Position numbers and translations under genes: made by a program. The notes below the pieces were generated by a model, which worked only from the letters and a program-made list of their open reading frames with translations, did not search any database and was not told where the DNA came from. A DNA stretch of 41,102 bases from Pseudomonadota bacterium (GTDB lineage: Bacteria; Pseudomonadota; Gammaproteobacteria; Burkholderiales; Burkholderiaceae_C), in the NCBI GenBank assembly GCA_030538085.1, contig JAUNUR010000023.1:1-41102 (forward strand), given 5' to 3'. Shown here one piece after another: positions 16,235-27,543 of the stretch; the first letter of the stretch is position 1; every line of letters starts with the position of its first letter.

Positions 16235-16867
16235 TCAACCGGCCTTGCGCTCTTGCGCGATCAGATTGTTGGTGATCTGGATCATGCGCTCGAAGCCGCC
16301 GGCCATGGAGCCGTCGGTGTAGTAACGGCCCGCCACGCCCAGCGCCGGAGTGCCCTCGACCTGGTAGGCCTCTTGCAACTGGACGGCGCGGCGCACCTTG
16401 CTGGCCACGCCGAAGGATTTGTAGGTGGCCTCGAACTTGGCGCGGTCAACGCCTTGCTCCGCGATCCAGGGGAACAGCACCTCGGGCTTGTCCAGGCGCT
16501 TGCGCTGCACCTGCAGGGCATCGAACACTTTGGCGTGCACCTTGTCGACCTGGTTCATCGCCTCCAGCGCGAAATAGATGCGCTGCAGGGGCTCGAAGCT
16601 GCTCTGGAACGCAACGTGAACCGAACGCACGGCCACGCCCTGGGGAGCGGCTTTCTTCCAGGCACTGAATATGGGCTCGAAGTTCTTGCAATGCGAGCAG
16701 CCGTAGGAGAAGAACTCCACCACCTCCACCTGACCAGCCGGCGCATCGACGGGCGCACGCGCTTTCAGCGTGGCGTAGCCTGGCCCCGACTGGGCATGGG
16801 CAGGCAGTACCAGCAGACCGGGCATGACCAGGGCCGAGGCACCCAAAGCAAATTCACGACGTTTCAT
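16235..16867 (-). CDS. dsbA: Thiol:disulfide interchange protein DsbA
   Basis: A 210-residue periplasmic thioredoxin-fold oxidase that introduces disulfides into exported proteins and is reoxidised by DsbB. A signal peptide covers about residues 1-26 (KRREFALGAS start, cleavage at AHAQ); the RRxF could be a Tat motif, though Sec export is usual for DsbA. The active site is Cys57-Ser-His-Cys60 in YGCSHCKNFEP. The cis-Pro loop is VEGTPALGV. A long frame extends upstream to 16999, but ATG 16867 has a clear GGAGAAAA ribosome binding site. It is the last gene of the argS-SPOR-dsbA unit and ends at a strong terminator. Confidence 0.95.
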   Translation of the reverse strand: MKRREFALGASALVMPGLLVLPAHAQSGPGYATLKARAPVDAPAGQVEVVEFFSYGCSHCKNFEPIFSAWKKAAPQGVAVRSVHVAFQSSFEPLQRIYFALEAMNQVDKVHAKVFDALQVQRKRLDKPEVLFPWIAEQGVDRAKFEATYKSFGVASKVRRAVQLQEAYQVEGTPALGVAGRYYTDGSMAGGFERMIQITNNLIAQERKAG

Positions 16868-16961
16868 TTGTGTTTTCTCCAAAATCGAGGCGGCTGATGG
16901 AGCCCGTGGACGCCATGGAAGTTCCACGCGAACGCGCTCCAGCACACCGCTTCGTGAAACT

Positions 16962-17789
16962 TTACCGCTGCACGCGCACCAGGGCGGAATCGAAGCCATT
17001 GCCGTCCAAACGGTCTTTCACGCGGTCGGCGGCGTCCTTGTTCTGGAATGGGCCAACACGCACACGGTACACGGTGCGGCCCGCCTGCTCGCGCTCGGTC
17101 ACGCGCGCTTCCACGCCCATGAGCGACAGGCGCGCGCGCTGGGCCTCGGCATCGTCGGACGTGCGGAAGGCACCCGCCTGCACGAAGTAGGTGAACGGAT
17201 CAGCAGCGGCGGCCGGGGCTCCCCCCGTGCGGGCCGCCACCAGATCGCCCAACGGATCGTTCGAGCCTGGGGGCGTGGTGGCCGGCGCGGGCGGGCGCGC
17301 CACCACCGCCGGTGCCGGCGGCTCGGCGGAAGAAGCGTTGGCTGGAGCCGGGCCGGGCCGGGGAGCAGGACGCGCCACCTCGGCGGGCGCCGGGATGGGT
17401 GCCGGGTCGGGCGCGGGCGCCACGGTGCCGGTGGCCACGCCACTGTTGGGCGCGGCGGGCGTGGCGGCATTGCGGTTGCGCAGCGTGGAGTTGGGATCCC
17501 AGTCGCGGTTGCGCTCGGCCTCGGCGGCGTCCTGGCCACTGGTGCGCGACGTGTTCTTGTTGACGAACGGCACCGGCACCTTGGCCACGTAGATGGCCAC
17601 GCCCAAGGCCACCGCCAGGCCAAACACGATGCCCAGGATGATGCCGAGAAAGGTGCCGCCCCTCTGAGCCGCCGCGCGCCTTCTTCCCCAAGGAGGGGTG
17701 CCGCCATTGGCTGGCACGGAACTGAGCACGGCGGCTGTCGTGGCCTGCTTTGCTGCCGTCTGACTGAGTGTTCTCAACGGGAAATTCAT
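16962..17789 (-). CDS. SPOR-domain cell-division protein (FtsN-like), N-terminus extended by a repeat
   Basis: A 275-residue bitopic membrane protein. One membrane span lies at about residues 46-69 (TFLGIILGIVFGLAVALGVA), then a long Pro/Ala-rich periplasmic linker, then a C-terminal SPOR domain from about residue 197 (YFVQAGAFRTSDDAEAQRAR ... YRVRVGPFQNKDAADRVKDR) that binds denuded septal peptidoglycan. About residues 25-44 (PANGGTPPWGRRRAAAQ) are encoded by a copy of dispersed repeat family A read in frame, so the original protein probably began nearer the membrane span. It lies between argS and dsbA, a conserved beta-proteobacterial arrangement. Confidence 0.9.
   Translation of the reverse strand: MNFPLRTLSQTAAKQATTAAVLSSVPANGGTPPWGRRRAAAQRGGTFLGIILGIVFGLAVALGVAIYVAKVPVPFVNKNTSRTSGQDAAEAERNRDWDPNSTLRNRNAATPAAPNSGVATGTVAPAPDPAPIPAPAEVARPAPRPGPAPANASSAEPPAPAVVARPPAPATTPPGSNDPLGDLVAARTGGAPAAAADPFTYFVQAGAFRTSDDAEAQRARLSLMGVEARVTEREQAGRTVYRVRVGPFQNKDAADRVKDRLDGNGFDSALVRVQR
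17659..17716. repeat. Family A palindromic repeat, copy 1 (inside the SPOR gene)
   Basis: CCCCTCTGAGCCGCCGCGCG followed by CCTTCTTCCCCAAGGAGGGG and GCCGCCATTGGCTGGC. It aligns with the intergenic copies at 33703, 36945 and 20952 (consensus CCCCCTGAGYCGCTTCGCGC, then CTTCCCCC, a short loop, GGGGG and GCCRCCAGYGGCC). It is the only copy lying within a coding sequence. Confidence 0.65.
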
Positions 17790-17815
17790 GGTGCGATAAC
17801 GTCTTATGCCGTTTT

Positions 17816-17919
17816 GCGTTCAAAACGATGACCAATGACCGCGGCTGGCGCCGCATGACAAATGACGAATGTCCCTTTTGTCATTGAAGCGCAGCGAAGT
17901 CATTTGTCATTTTGAACGC
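17816..17919. repeat. Family B repeat (TGAC-module), copy 1
   Basis: A 104-base element with perfect 10-bp terminal inverted repeats (GCGTTCAAAA at 17816-17825, TTTTGAACGC at 17910-17919). Between them, TGAC/GTCA tetranucleotides separate short palindromes such as CGCGGCTGGCGCCG. It fills most of the 144-base gap between argS and the SPOR gene. The inverted copy at 30786-30886 is nearly identical over its central part. Confidence 0.7.
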
Positions 17920-17933
17920 CAATGCGTCTTGTC

Positions 17934-19607
17934 TTACATCCGGGTGGGGGCGGACACGCCCAGTACCGACAGGCCATTGTGCAATACCTGTGCCACGGCG
18001 GCGACCAGGGCAAGGCGCGCTTTCTTCACCGCCTCGTCATCCACCAGGATGCGCTCGGCATCGTAGTAGCTGTGGTAACTGGCCGCCAGATCGCGCAGGT
18101 AGAAGGTAACGTCGTGCGGCGCGAAGTCTTGCGCGGCGGCCGTGAGCATGTCGGGGTACTGGGCCAGCTTCAGCATCAGCGCCTGGGCGGCGGGAGTATC
18201 GAGCGGCGCCAAGTCCACCTCGGCCAGCGTGGCCGCATCGCCACCCCAGGTGTCCAGCACTGAACATGCGCGCGCATGCGCCATCTGAACGTAATACACA
18301 GGATTTTCGTTGTCGTTCTTGACAGCCAGATCGACATCAAAGGTGTATTCGGTGTCGGGCTTGCGCGACAGCAGGAAAAAGCGCACCGCGTCGGCGCTGG
18401 TCCATTCGATCAGGTCGCGCAGCGTGACGTAGCTGCCGGCGCGCTTGCTGATCTTGACCTCCTCGCCGCCCTTGACCACCCGCACCATGGTGTGCAGCAC
18501 GTAGTCCGGGTAGCCGGCCGGAATGCCCACGCCAGCGGCCTGCAGGCCGGCGCGCACGCGGGCAATGGTGCCGTGGTGGTCGGTGCCCTGGATGTTGATC
18601 ACCTTGGGGTAGCCGCGCTCCCACTTGGTGATGTGGTAGGCGACGTCGGGCACGAAGTAGGTGTAGCCGCCGTCCTGCTTGCGCATCACGCGGTCCTTGT
18701 CATCGCCGAAATCGGTAGTGCGCAACCACAGCGCGCCGCCCTGCTCGTAGGTGTGGCCGCTGGCGACCAGCTTCCACACCGCGGCCTCGACCCTGCCGCT
18801 GGTGTACAGGCTGCTCTCCAGGTAGTACTCGTCGAACTTCAGGCGGAAAGCCTGCAAGTCCTTGTCCTGCTCGTGACGCAGGTAGGCCACGGCGAACTGG
18901 CGGATGCCCTCCACGTCATCAACGTCGCCGCTGGCGGTGAAGCTGCGGTCATCGGCCCGCACCGTCTTCTTCGCCAGGAAGTCGTTCGCGATGTCCTGGA
19001 TGTAGTCGCCGTTGTAGGCGGCCTCGGGCCAGCCTTCGTCGCCCGGCTTCAGGCCCTTGGCGCGCAGTTGCACCGAAGTCGTGAGCGTCTCGATCTGCAC
19101 GCCCGCGTCGTTGTAATAAAACTCGCGGTGCACCTGCCAACCCTGGGTGGCGAACAGGTTGCAGATGGCATCACCCAGCGCCGCCTGGCGGCCATGTCCC
19201 ACGTGCAGCGGCCCCGTCGGGTTGGCGCTGACGAACTCGACCAGCACGCGCTCGTTGCGTGGCGCTTGCTGCCCATGGCGCTCTTTTTGGGAGAGCACAT
19301 CGCGCACCACCTGCTGCTTGGCGGCGGGCTTGAGGCGGATGTTCAGAAAGCCCGGCCCGGCCAGTTCGATGGCATCGACCCAGCGCTGAAACGCGGGCGC
19401 GGCCTCCAGCGCGGCTTTCAGCTGTTCGCCCAGCGCGCGCGGATTGCTCTTGAGTGGCTTGGCCAACTGCATGGCGGCGGTGCAGGCCAGATCGCCATGC
19501 GAGGCCTGCTTGGGCGATTCGAAAGCCGCCTTCTCGCCAGCGCCGAGCGATAGCTTTTCCAGCTCGGCCGCCAGCGCGGCGAGCAGTTCATTCTTCACGG
19601 ATTGCAT
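17934..19607 (-). CDS. argS: Arginyl-tRNA synthetase
   Basis: A 557-residue class I aminoacyl-tRNA synthetase attaching arginine to its tRNA in the cytoplasm. The N-terminal tRNA-binding domain (residues 1-115) precedes the catalytic core with [18 protein letters not shown], where HVGH (135-138) is the HIGH motif. The [14 protein letters not shown] block and the KMSKS-equivalent [11 protein letters not shown] follow. A C-terminal DALR anticodon-binding domain includes [15 protein letters not shown] and ends [12 protein letters not shown]. Length is normal. It is the first gene of the argS-SPOR-dsbA unit and is divergent from corA. Confidence 0.98.
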   Translation of the reverse strand: MQSVKNELLAALAAELEKLSLGAGEKAAFESPKQASHGDLACTAAMQLAKPLKSNPRALGEQLKAALEAAPAFQRWVDAIELAGPGFLNIRLKPAAKQQVVRDVLSQKERHGQQAPRNERVLVEFVSANPTGPLHVGHGRQAALGDAICNLFATQGWQVHREFYYNDAGVQIETLTTSVQLRAKGLKPGDEGWPEAAYNGDYIQDIANDFLAKKTVRADDRSFTASGDVDDVEGIRQFAVAYLRHEQDKDLQAFRLKFDEYYLESSLYTSGRVEAAVWKLVASGHTYEQGGALWLRTTDFGDDKDRVMRKQDGGYTYFVPDVAYHITKWERGYPKVINIQGTDHHGTIARVRAGLQAAGVGIPAGYPDYVLHTMVRVVKGGEEVKISKRAGSYVTLRDLIEWTSADAVRFFLLSRKPDTEYTFDVDLAVKNDNENPVYYVQMAHARACSVLDTWGGDAATLAEVDLAPLDTPAAQALMLKLAQYPDMLTAAAQDFAPHDVTFYLRDLAASYHSYYDAERILVDDEAVKKARLALVAAVAQVLHNGLSVLGVSAPTRM

Positions 19608-19964
19608 CGAAGGATTTTAGAGCCTGTCCTCAAGGTGGCCGCGGTAAGCGATTGCTCCGGATCGGGCATCCTGCAAGGCGTATTTCGCGAGATCACGCGA
19701 GACTGGTCGAAGCGTAAAAAAGCGTCTCTTCCCGGCCCCACTCCTGGCCGTGAGTGCGTGCGTGTCCGGCCGTGGGCTGACCACATGATGTCCGGCCCAG
19801 TGCCATAATTCGCCCCGTCCTGCTCCATCTATTGAAAGCCCGCCTTGGAACCCGACCCGAGTCGATAGCTTTCGCCTCCCTGGGAACCGCTGGCGCGCGG
19901 GGGGCCGAAAGCACCTCACCGCCCGCAGCGCCGCACCCGCCTTCAACGCCCAGGGGTTCTTGCC
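19608..19964. other. Divergent intergenic region argS/corA
   Basis: A 357-base gap with no supported gene. A CATAAT at 19804-19809 could be the -10 box for corA, giving a leader of about 150 bases, but no good -35 is seen. The long GC-rich leader could fold. I found no recognisable Mg-sensing riboswitch pattern such as the M-box. Confidence 0.4.
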
Positions 19965-20951
19965 ATGCTCAACGTTTTCACGCTATCCAACGGACGGCTG
20001 TTCCAGGAAGAGATCGAATCGCTGGAGGAGTTGTCGCGCTTCCGGCCGATCTGGGTTGATCTGGAAGAGCCGACGACGGAGGAAAAACGCTGGGTCAAGC
20101 AGTATTACGGCCTGTCGATCCCCGAGGACGCGACGGACGATGACATCGAGGAGTCGGCTCGCTTCTACGAGGAAGACAACGGCGAACTGCACATTCGCAG
20201 CGACTTTCTGGTGGCCGATTTCGACGAGCCACGGCAGGCGCGCGTGGCCTTCATCCTGAACAACGTCAACGAACAGTTGCGCAGCCACGGCGTGCTGTTC
20301 TCGATCCACGACGAGACGGTGCCGGCCTTCCGCCTGCTGCGCATGCGTGCGCGGCGCATGCCCGGCCTGCTGGACGATGCCAAGGACGTGCTGCTGGCGC
20401 TGCTGGACGGCGACGCGGAATACTGCGCCGACACGCTCGAAGGCATCTACGACGAGCTGGAGGCCGCGGGCAAGAAGGTGCTGGAAGGCAACGTGGGCGA
20501 CGAGGTCGCCAGCGAGGTGCTGGCCACCATCGCGCGGCAGGAGGACATGAACGGGCGCGTGCGCCGCAACGTGATGGACACCCGCCGCGCCGTGAGCTTT
20601 CTGATGCGCAGCAAGATGCTGGACGCCGAGCAGTTCGAGGAGGCGCGCCAGATCATGCGCGATATCGACTCGCTGGACAGCCACACCACTTTCCTGTTCG
20701 ACAAGATCAACTTCCTGATGGATGCGACGGTCGGTTTCATCAACATCAACCAGAACAAGATCATCAAGCTGTTCTCGGTGGCCAGCGTGGCGCTGCTGCC
20801 GCCTACGCTGGTGGCCAGCCTGTACGGCATGAACTTCAAGTTCATGCCCGAGCTGGAATGGCAATACGGCTACGCCTGGGCGCTGGCGCTGATGGCGGTC
20901 AGCGCGCTGCTGCCGATGTGGTACTTCCGGCGCAAGGGGTGGTTGAAGTAG
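19965..20951 (+). CDS. corA: Magnesium/cobalt transporter CorA
   Basis: A 328-residue CorA-family divalent-cation channel, pentameric in known structures. The N-terminal cytoplasmic alpha/beta domain (1-about 190) leads to a long acidic stalk helix. Two C-terminal spans follow: IKLFSVASVALLPPTLVASL ends in the signature YGMN (GMN at about residue 288), the periplasmic loop is FKFMPELEWQYGYA, and the second span WALALMAVSALLPMWYF ends in a basic tail (RRKGWLK). ATG 19965 has AGGGG upstream. It stands alone; the gap after it is filled by two repeat families. Confidence 0.96.
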   Translation: MLNVFTLSNGRLFQEEIESLEELSRFRPIWVDLEEPTTEEKRWVKQYYGLSIPEDATDDDIEESARFYEEDNGELHIRSDFLVADFDEPRQARVAFILNNVNEQLRSHGVLFSIHDETVPAFRLLRMRARRMPGLLDDAKDVLLALLDGDAEYCADTLEGIYDELEAAGKKVLEGNVGDEVASEVLATIARQEDMNGRVRRNVMDTRRAVSFLMRSKMLDAEQFEEARQIMRDIDSLDSHTTFLFDKINFLMDATVGFININQNKIIKLFSVASVALLPPTLVASLYGMNFKFMPELEWQYGYAWALALMAVSALLPMWYFRRKGWLK

Positions 20952-21060
20952 CCCACCCCTGTGGCGCTGCGCGCCTTCCCCTCAAGGGGACAACGCCAGA
21001 GGCCGGTGCAAGCCCGGCCACGGCGTTCTGGTGCGGCCTGCTCCGCGGCCTGCTGAACGG
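20952..21060. repeat. Family A palindromic repeat, copy 2
   Basis: Begins at the corA stop with CCCACCCCTGTGGCGCTGCG, then CTTCCCCTCAAGGGGACAAC (hairpin CCCC/GGGG), AGGCCGGTGCAAGCCCGGCC and GGCCTGCTCCGCGGCC. The last two blocks are shared with the copies at 36945-37051 and 38518-38606. Confidence 0.65.
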
Positions 21061-21086
21061 GCTTGCTGCGCAGCCCGTACGCGTGA

Positions 21087-21143
21087 GTATTGAACCTATA
21101 GCGCCCTTTGAATAAGCGCAAGCAGCTATTCAATTCATAGTGA
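21087..21143. repeat. Family C AT-rich repeat, intergenic copy
   Basis: On the minus strand GAATTGAATAGCTGCTTGCG followed by CTTATTCAAAGGGCGCTATA. It matches the in-frame copy at 9033-9115. The mtnN stop codon (21135-21137) lies inside it, so the repeat sets the last codons of that gene. Confidence 0.55.
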
Positions 21144-21884
21144 ACTGAAGTAGGACTCCAGTACCGCCACGCTGTAGCGGCTGGCCACTTGGTCGATGAA
21201 GCGCATGAAATCGACGTGCGCGGCATCATCGGCGCGGTCGCTGATGGTGCGCAGGGCAGCGAAGGGGATGCCATAGTCGTGGCACACCTGCGCGACGGCG
21301 GCGCCTTCCATCTCGACGGCCAGCGCAGCAGGCAGCGCGGCGCGCAGTGCATCGCTCTCGGCGCTGGTGGCAACGAAGCGGTCACCGCTCACGATCAGGC
21401 CTTCATGCACACGGGGCGCATCAAGCGCGAATTCGGCCACCGCATCGGCACCCAGCGTCTCGGCTGGCACCGCGACGGCATTGCGCGCGGCACGGCCCAG
21501 CGCCGCGGACAACGCGGCATCAACGGCAAAGCGCGATTGGCCGTACAACGGCACCTCGAAACGCGGGAACAGCGGCGATGCATCCATGTCGTGCTGCATG
21601 AAGGCATCGGCCAGCACCAGATCGCCCACGCGCACGCCTTCGCCCAAACCACCCGCGGTGCCGGTGAAGATGATGCGGTCGACACCAAAGTGCTCGATCA
21701 GCGTCGTTGCCGTGGTGGCGGCGGCCACCTTGCCGACGCGGGAAAGCACCGCCACCACGTCGTGTCCGTGCCAGTGGCCGGCCCAGAAGTCGCGCCCTGC
21801 CACCTGCTGACGCCGCTCGTCGGGCAGACGCGCCAGCACGGCCGCCAGCTCCTGCGGCATGGCACTGACTATGCCGGTGCGCAT
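21135..21884 (-). CDS. mtnN: 5'-methylthioadenosine/S-adenosylhomocysteine nucleosidase
   Basis: A 249-residue purine/nucleoside phosphorylase-fold hydrolase that removes adenine from methylthioadenosine and S-adenosylhomocysteine, feeding methionine salvage and relieving inhibition of methyltransferases. Motifs: MRTGIVSAMPQELAAV at the start, SRVGKVAAATTATTLIEHF, IIFTGTAGGL, the substrate-binding AVEMEGAAVAQVCHDYGIPF (catalytic Glu pair) and the general-acid Asp in RTISDRADD. Length is slightly above the 232 residues of E. coli Pfs. The C-terminal SSL and stop lie in a family C repeat. It is monocistronic and convergent with corA. Confidence 0.93.
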   Translation of the reverse strand: MRTGIVSAMPQELAAVLARLPDERRQQVAGRDFWAGHWHGHDVVAVLSRVGKVAAATTATTLIEHFGVDRIIFTGTAGGLGEGVRVGDLVLADAFMQHDMDASPLFPRFEVPLYGQSRFAVDAALSAALGRAARNAVAVPAETLGADAVAEFALDAPRVHEGLIVSGDRFVATSAESDALRAALPAALAVEMEGAAVAQVCHDYGIPFAALRTISDRADDAAHVDFMRFIDQVASRYSVAVLESYFSSL

Positions 21885-21949
21885 GTGGCTGCTCGGCAGG
21901 GATCAGAGAAAAAGGGACATGACCACCGCCAGCCTGGGCACTCAGTGCG

Positions 21950-23662
21950 TCAGTTGACCGAGACGCCTTCAGCCCTCACCACCGGCGGCTTGTGGTCGCG
22001 CAGTTCGCGGCGCAGCACCTTGCCCACGGGGGTCTTGGGCAGCTCGTCCCGGAATTCGATGATGCGCGGGCGCTTGTAGCCCGTGAGATTGTCGTGGCAG
22101 AACTTGCGCACGACATCCTCGGTCAGTGCCGGGTCCTTCTTGACCAGCACCAGCTTCACGGCCTCGCCCGTCTTCTCGTCGGGCACGCCAACGGCGGCCA
22201 CTTCCAGCACGCCGGGCATGGCGGCCACCACATCCTCGACCTCGTTCGGATAGACGTTGAAGCCACTGACCAGGATCATGTCCTTCTTGCGATCGACGAT
22301 GCGGGTGTAGCCGCGCTCGTCCATCACGCCGACGTCGCCGCTCTTGAAGTAGCCGTCGGGCGTCATGACCTTGGCGGTCTCGTCGGGGCGCTGCCAGTAG
22401 CCCGCCATGACCTGCGGCCCCTTGATGGCGATCTCGCCTGCCTGGCCCAGCGGGACTTCCTGGCCACTGTCGTCCAGGATCTTGATGTACGTGCTGGGCA
22501 ACGGCAGGCCGATGGTGCCGTTGAACTCCGTCGACGTGACCGGATTGCAACTGACCGTGGGGCTGGTTTCCGACAGGCCGTAGCCTTCGCAGATCGGGCA
22601 GCCGGTTTTCTCCAGCCACAGCTTGGCAACGGCGCCTTGCACCGCCATGCCGCCACCCACGGACACTTTCAGGTTGCTCCAGTTGACCGTGCTGAAATCA
22701 GGATGGTTGGCCAGCCCGTTGAAAAGCGTGTTGACGGCCGGAAAACTGTGGAAGGTCTGCTTGGACAGATCCTTGAGCGTGGACTTCAGATCGCGCGGGT
22801 TGGGAATGAGGATCAGCTTTCCGCCGCTGCGCATGGTCAGCATCATGCCCACCGTGAAGGCGAAGATGTGATACAGCGGCAGCGCACACACGCTGGCGGG
22901 CTGCTGGCCGGCAGGCACCTGCTTCATCACCGGATCGTTCCAGGCTTCGGACTGCAGCACGTTGGCGATCAGGTTGCGGTTGAGCAGCACGGCCCCCTTG
23001 GAAACACCGGTGGTGCCTCCCGTGTATTGCAGCACGGCCACGTCATCGGGGCCGATGGTCGGCGCCGTGAAGGGCGCGCCCCGTCCCTTGGCGACGGCGT
23101 CGTTGTAGCGCACAGCGCCGGGCAAATTGAACGCCGGCACCAGCTTCTTGACCTTGCGCACCACGAAGTTGACGATCATGCCCTTCAGCCCGCCCAGGCG
23201 GTCGCCCATGCTGGCCAGCACCACGTGCTTGATCGACGTGTTGGCGATGCACTTTTCCAGCGTGGCGGCGAAGTTCTCGATGATGACGATGGCCTTGGCG
23301 CCGGAGTCCTTCATCTGGTGCTCCAGCTCGCGCGCCGTGTACAACGGGTTGACGTTGACCACCACGTAGCCCGCGCGCAGGATGGCCGCCACGGCGGCGG
23401 GGTACTGCGGCACGTTGGGCATCATGATGGCCACGCGGTCGCCGCGCGCCAGGCCCAGGCCCTGCAGATACGCCGCCAGCGCGCGGCTTTGCGCGTCGGT
23501 CTCGGCGTAGCTGATGTCCTTGCCCATGAAGCTGTAGGCCGTGCGATCGGCGTACTGCTTGAAGCTGTTGTCGATCAGCGCCACCAGCGAGGGGTATTGC
23601 GTAGGATCGATGTCGGTCGGGACACCCTCGGGGTAATCGGCGAGCCAGATGCGCTCAGTCAT
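21950..23662 (-). CDS. fadD: Long-chain fatty acid-CoA ligase
   Basis: A 570-residue acyl-CoA synthetase that activates fatty acids through an acyl-adenylate for beta-oxidation. The P-loop is YTGGTTGVSKG (213-223). Further motifs are EGYGLSETSPTVSCNP, the hinge region YFKSGDVGVMDERGYTRIVD plus RKKDMILVSGFNVYPNEVED, and a C-terminal LPKTPVGKVLRREL with the catalytic Lys. Length and motifs match E. coli FadD closely. The frame stays open to 23773, but ATG 23662 has an AGGAG ribosome binding site. An operator-like palindrome lies about 180 bases upstream. Confidence 0.95.
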   Translation of the reverse strand: MTERIWLADYPEGVPTDIDPTQYPSLVALIDNSFKQYADRTAYSFMGKDISYAETDAQSRALAAYLQGLGLARGDRVAIMMPNVPQYPAAVAAILRAGYVVVNVNPLYTARELEHQMKDSGAKAIVIIENFAATLEKCIANTSIKHVVLASMGDRLGGLKGMIVNFVVRKVKKLVPAFNLPGAVRYNDAVAKGRGAPFTAPTIGPDDVAVLQYTGGTTGVSKGAVLLNRNLIANVLQSEAWNDPVMKQVPAGQQPASVCALPLYHIFAFTVGMMLTMRSGGKLILIPNPRDLKSTLKDLSKQTFHSFPAVNTLFNGLANHPDFSTVNWSNLKVSVGGGMAVQGAVAKLWLEKTGCPICEGYGLSETSPTVSCNPVTSTEFNGTIGLPLPSTYIKILDDSGQEVPLGQAGEIAIKGPQVMAGYWQRPDETAKVMTPDGYFKSGDVGVMDERGYTRIVDRKKDMILVSGFNVYPNEVEDVVAAMPGVLEVAAVGVPDEKTGEAVKLVLVKKDPALTEDVVRKFCHDNLTGYKRPRIIEFRDELPKTPVGKVLRRELRDHKPPVVRAEGVSVN

Positions 23663-23841
23663 GCGTGACAACTCCTGAATATCGCGCCATTCTTGCGACG
23701 GCGCACCTGAAAAAAGCGGACGAACCCCCTTGAGTGGCGGGCCCATTCGCGCACATTGTGTGACAACCTGCAACGCGTCGGTACTGGCGTTTTCCTTATG
23801 CGCCAGAGAGGCAACAGATAAGTATCAAGCAGCGATACCTT

Positions 23842-23857
23842 TCGTACGATCGTGCGA
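23842..23857. promoter_or_regulatory. Near-perfect 16-bp palindrome upstream of fadD, candidate repressor site
   Basis: TCGTACGATCGTGCGA is an inverted repeat with one mismatched pair. It lies between the pntB stop and the leftward fadD gene, about 180 bases from the fadD start. Fatty-acid catabolic genes of proteobacteria are often controlled by TetR-type repressors binding such sites, so this is a plausible operator, but the regulator is not in the window. Confidence 0.35.
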
Positions 23858-23902
23858 TTTTAGCATCGCCCTCCGTCTGTTAACCCGCTCCAACGGTCGG
23901 CT

Positions 23903-25324
<1,422 letters not shown>

Positions 25325-25337
25325 GGGTGGCTCCTTC

Positions 25338-25655
25338 TTACTTGGCCGCGTCGGTCTTGGCCGGACGCTCTTTCTTCTTGAACATCTCCAGCATGCGCCG
25401 GGTGACGAGGAAGCCGCCGAACACGTTCACGGCGGCCAGCGCCACGGCCAGCACGCCCATCAGCTTGGCAAAGCCGCCTTCGGTGAGCGCCGCCGCCAGC
25501 ATGGCGCCGACGATGACGATGGCCGAGATGGCGTTGGTCACCGCCATCAGCGGCGTGTGCAGCGCCGGCGTGACGTTCCAGACCACGTGGTAGCCGACGT
25601 AGATCGCCAGCACGAAGATGATGAGGTTGAAGACGATGGGGGAGATCAGTTCCAT
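25338..25655 (-). CDS. pntAB: NAD(P) transhydrogenase subunit alpha, membrane part (PntAB)
   Basis: A 105-residue membrane protein with three or four spans corresponding to the C-terminal membrane domain of E. coli PntA. Conserved segments are VWNVTPALHTPLMAVTNAIS and NVFGGFLVTRRMLEMFKKK. In beta- and alpha-proteobacteria PntA is commonly split, as in Rhodospirillum rubrum, and this gene lies between the soluble PntAA and PntB. Full length for the split form. Confidence 0.95.
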   Translation of the reverse strand: MELISPIVFNLIIFVLAIYVGYHVVWNVTPALHTPLMAVTNAISAIVIVGAMLAAALTEGGFAKLMGVLAVALAAVNVFGGFLVTRRMLEMFKKKERPAKTDAAK

Positions 25656-25719
25656 GGTCGGGTTTCCAGCAAGGGGTTGATCGTTTCGGGCGAATCGCGC
25701 GGCGTTTGCGAGTGAGCGC

Positions 25720-26880
<1,161 letters not shown>

Positions 26881-27038
26881 GCAACTTCTCCTCGTGGGGC
26901 CACGCGACAACGGTCGTGGCCGAATTGCGATCTTGTCCTGTGGAAATACGCTTATCAAGGATGTTTATCAAAGCGTAAAACGCGCGGCAGATTGTGCTCC
27001 ATTTTCCGCAATCAACCTGTTCAGGATAATCACCCACC

Positions 27039-27527
27039 ATGATTTTGCGCCGATGGAAACCCAGCGTCACCGTGGCGGCGGTGATCGCGCACGAGGGCCG
27101 CTACCTGCTGATCGAGGAGCAGACCAGCGAAGGTCTGCGCCTGAACACGCCCGCCGGCCACCTGGAGCCGGGCGAGTCGCCGCAGGATGGCGCCATCCGC
27201 GAGGCGCTGGAGGAAACCGGCCGCCCGTTCCACCCCGAGGCATTGCTGGGCATCTACATGGCCGCCGCGCACGACGCGCGTGGCGAGCCAACCACCTGGT
27301 TGCGCTTTGCCTATTGCGGCGACGCGGGCGAGGCCGACCCAACCCGGCCGCTGGACGAGGGCATCGTGCGCACCCTGTGGATGACGCCAGCCGAAATCGA
27401 GGCCAGTCAGGGCCGACACCGCAGCCCGCTGGTGTGGCGCTGCGTGCAGGATCACCTGGCGGGCCGCCGCTTCGCGCTGGACGCGGTGCACATGGATCCA
27501 TCGGCGCACGGCGGGCCGTTCGCCTGA
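27039..27527 (+). CDS. NUDIX hydrolase (NudJ-like)
   Basis: A 162-residue NUDIX pyrophosphohydrolase. The NUDIX box is GHLEPGESPQDGAIREALEE plus TG at about residues 40-61, with the metal-binding REALEE core intact. N-terminal PSVTVAAVIAHEGRYLLIEE and C-terminal SPLVWRCVQDHLAG resemble E. coli NudJ, a nucleoside di-/triphosphatase that also acts on thiamin pyrophosphates. In E. coli nudJ sits beside mnmA; here mnmA is 2.1 kb downstream on the same strand with two genes between. It is divergent from the transhydrogenase operon and 16 bases before the TSUP gene. Confidence 0.9.
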   Translation: MILRRWKPSVTVAAVIAHEGRYLLIEEQTSEGLRLNTPAGHLEPGESPQDGAIREALEETGRPFHPEALLGIYMAAAHDARGEPTTWLRFAYCGDAGEADPTRPLDEGIVRTLWMTPAEIEASQGRHRSPLVWRCVQDHLAGRRFALDAVHMDPSAHGGPFA

Positions 27528-27543
27528 GCCCCGCATCGCTTTC

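Noticed and set aside
19608-19964. Mg-sensing riboswitch before corA
   Set aside because: I could not find the conserved helices or loops of the M-box or the mgtA leader pattern.
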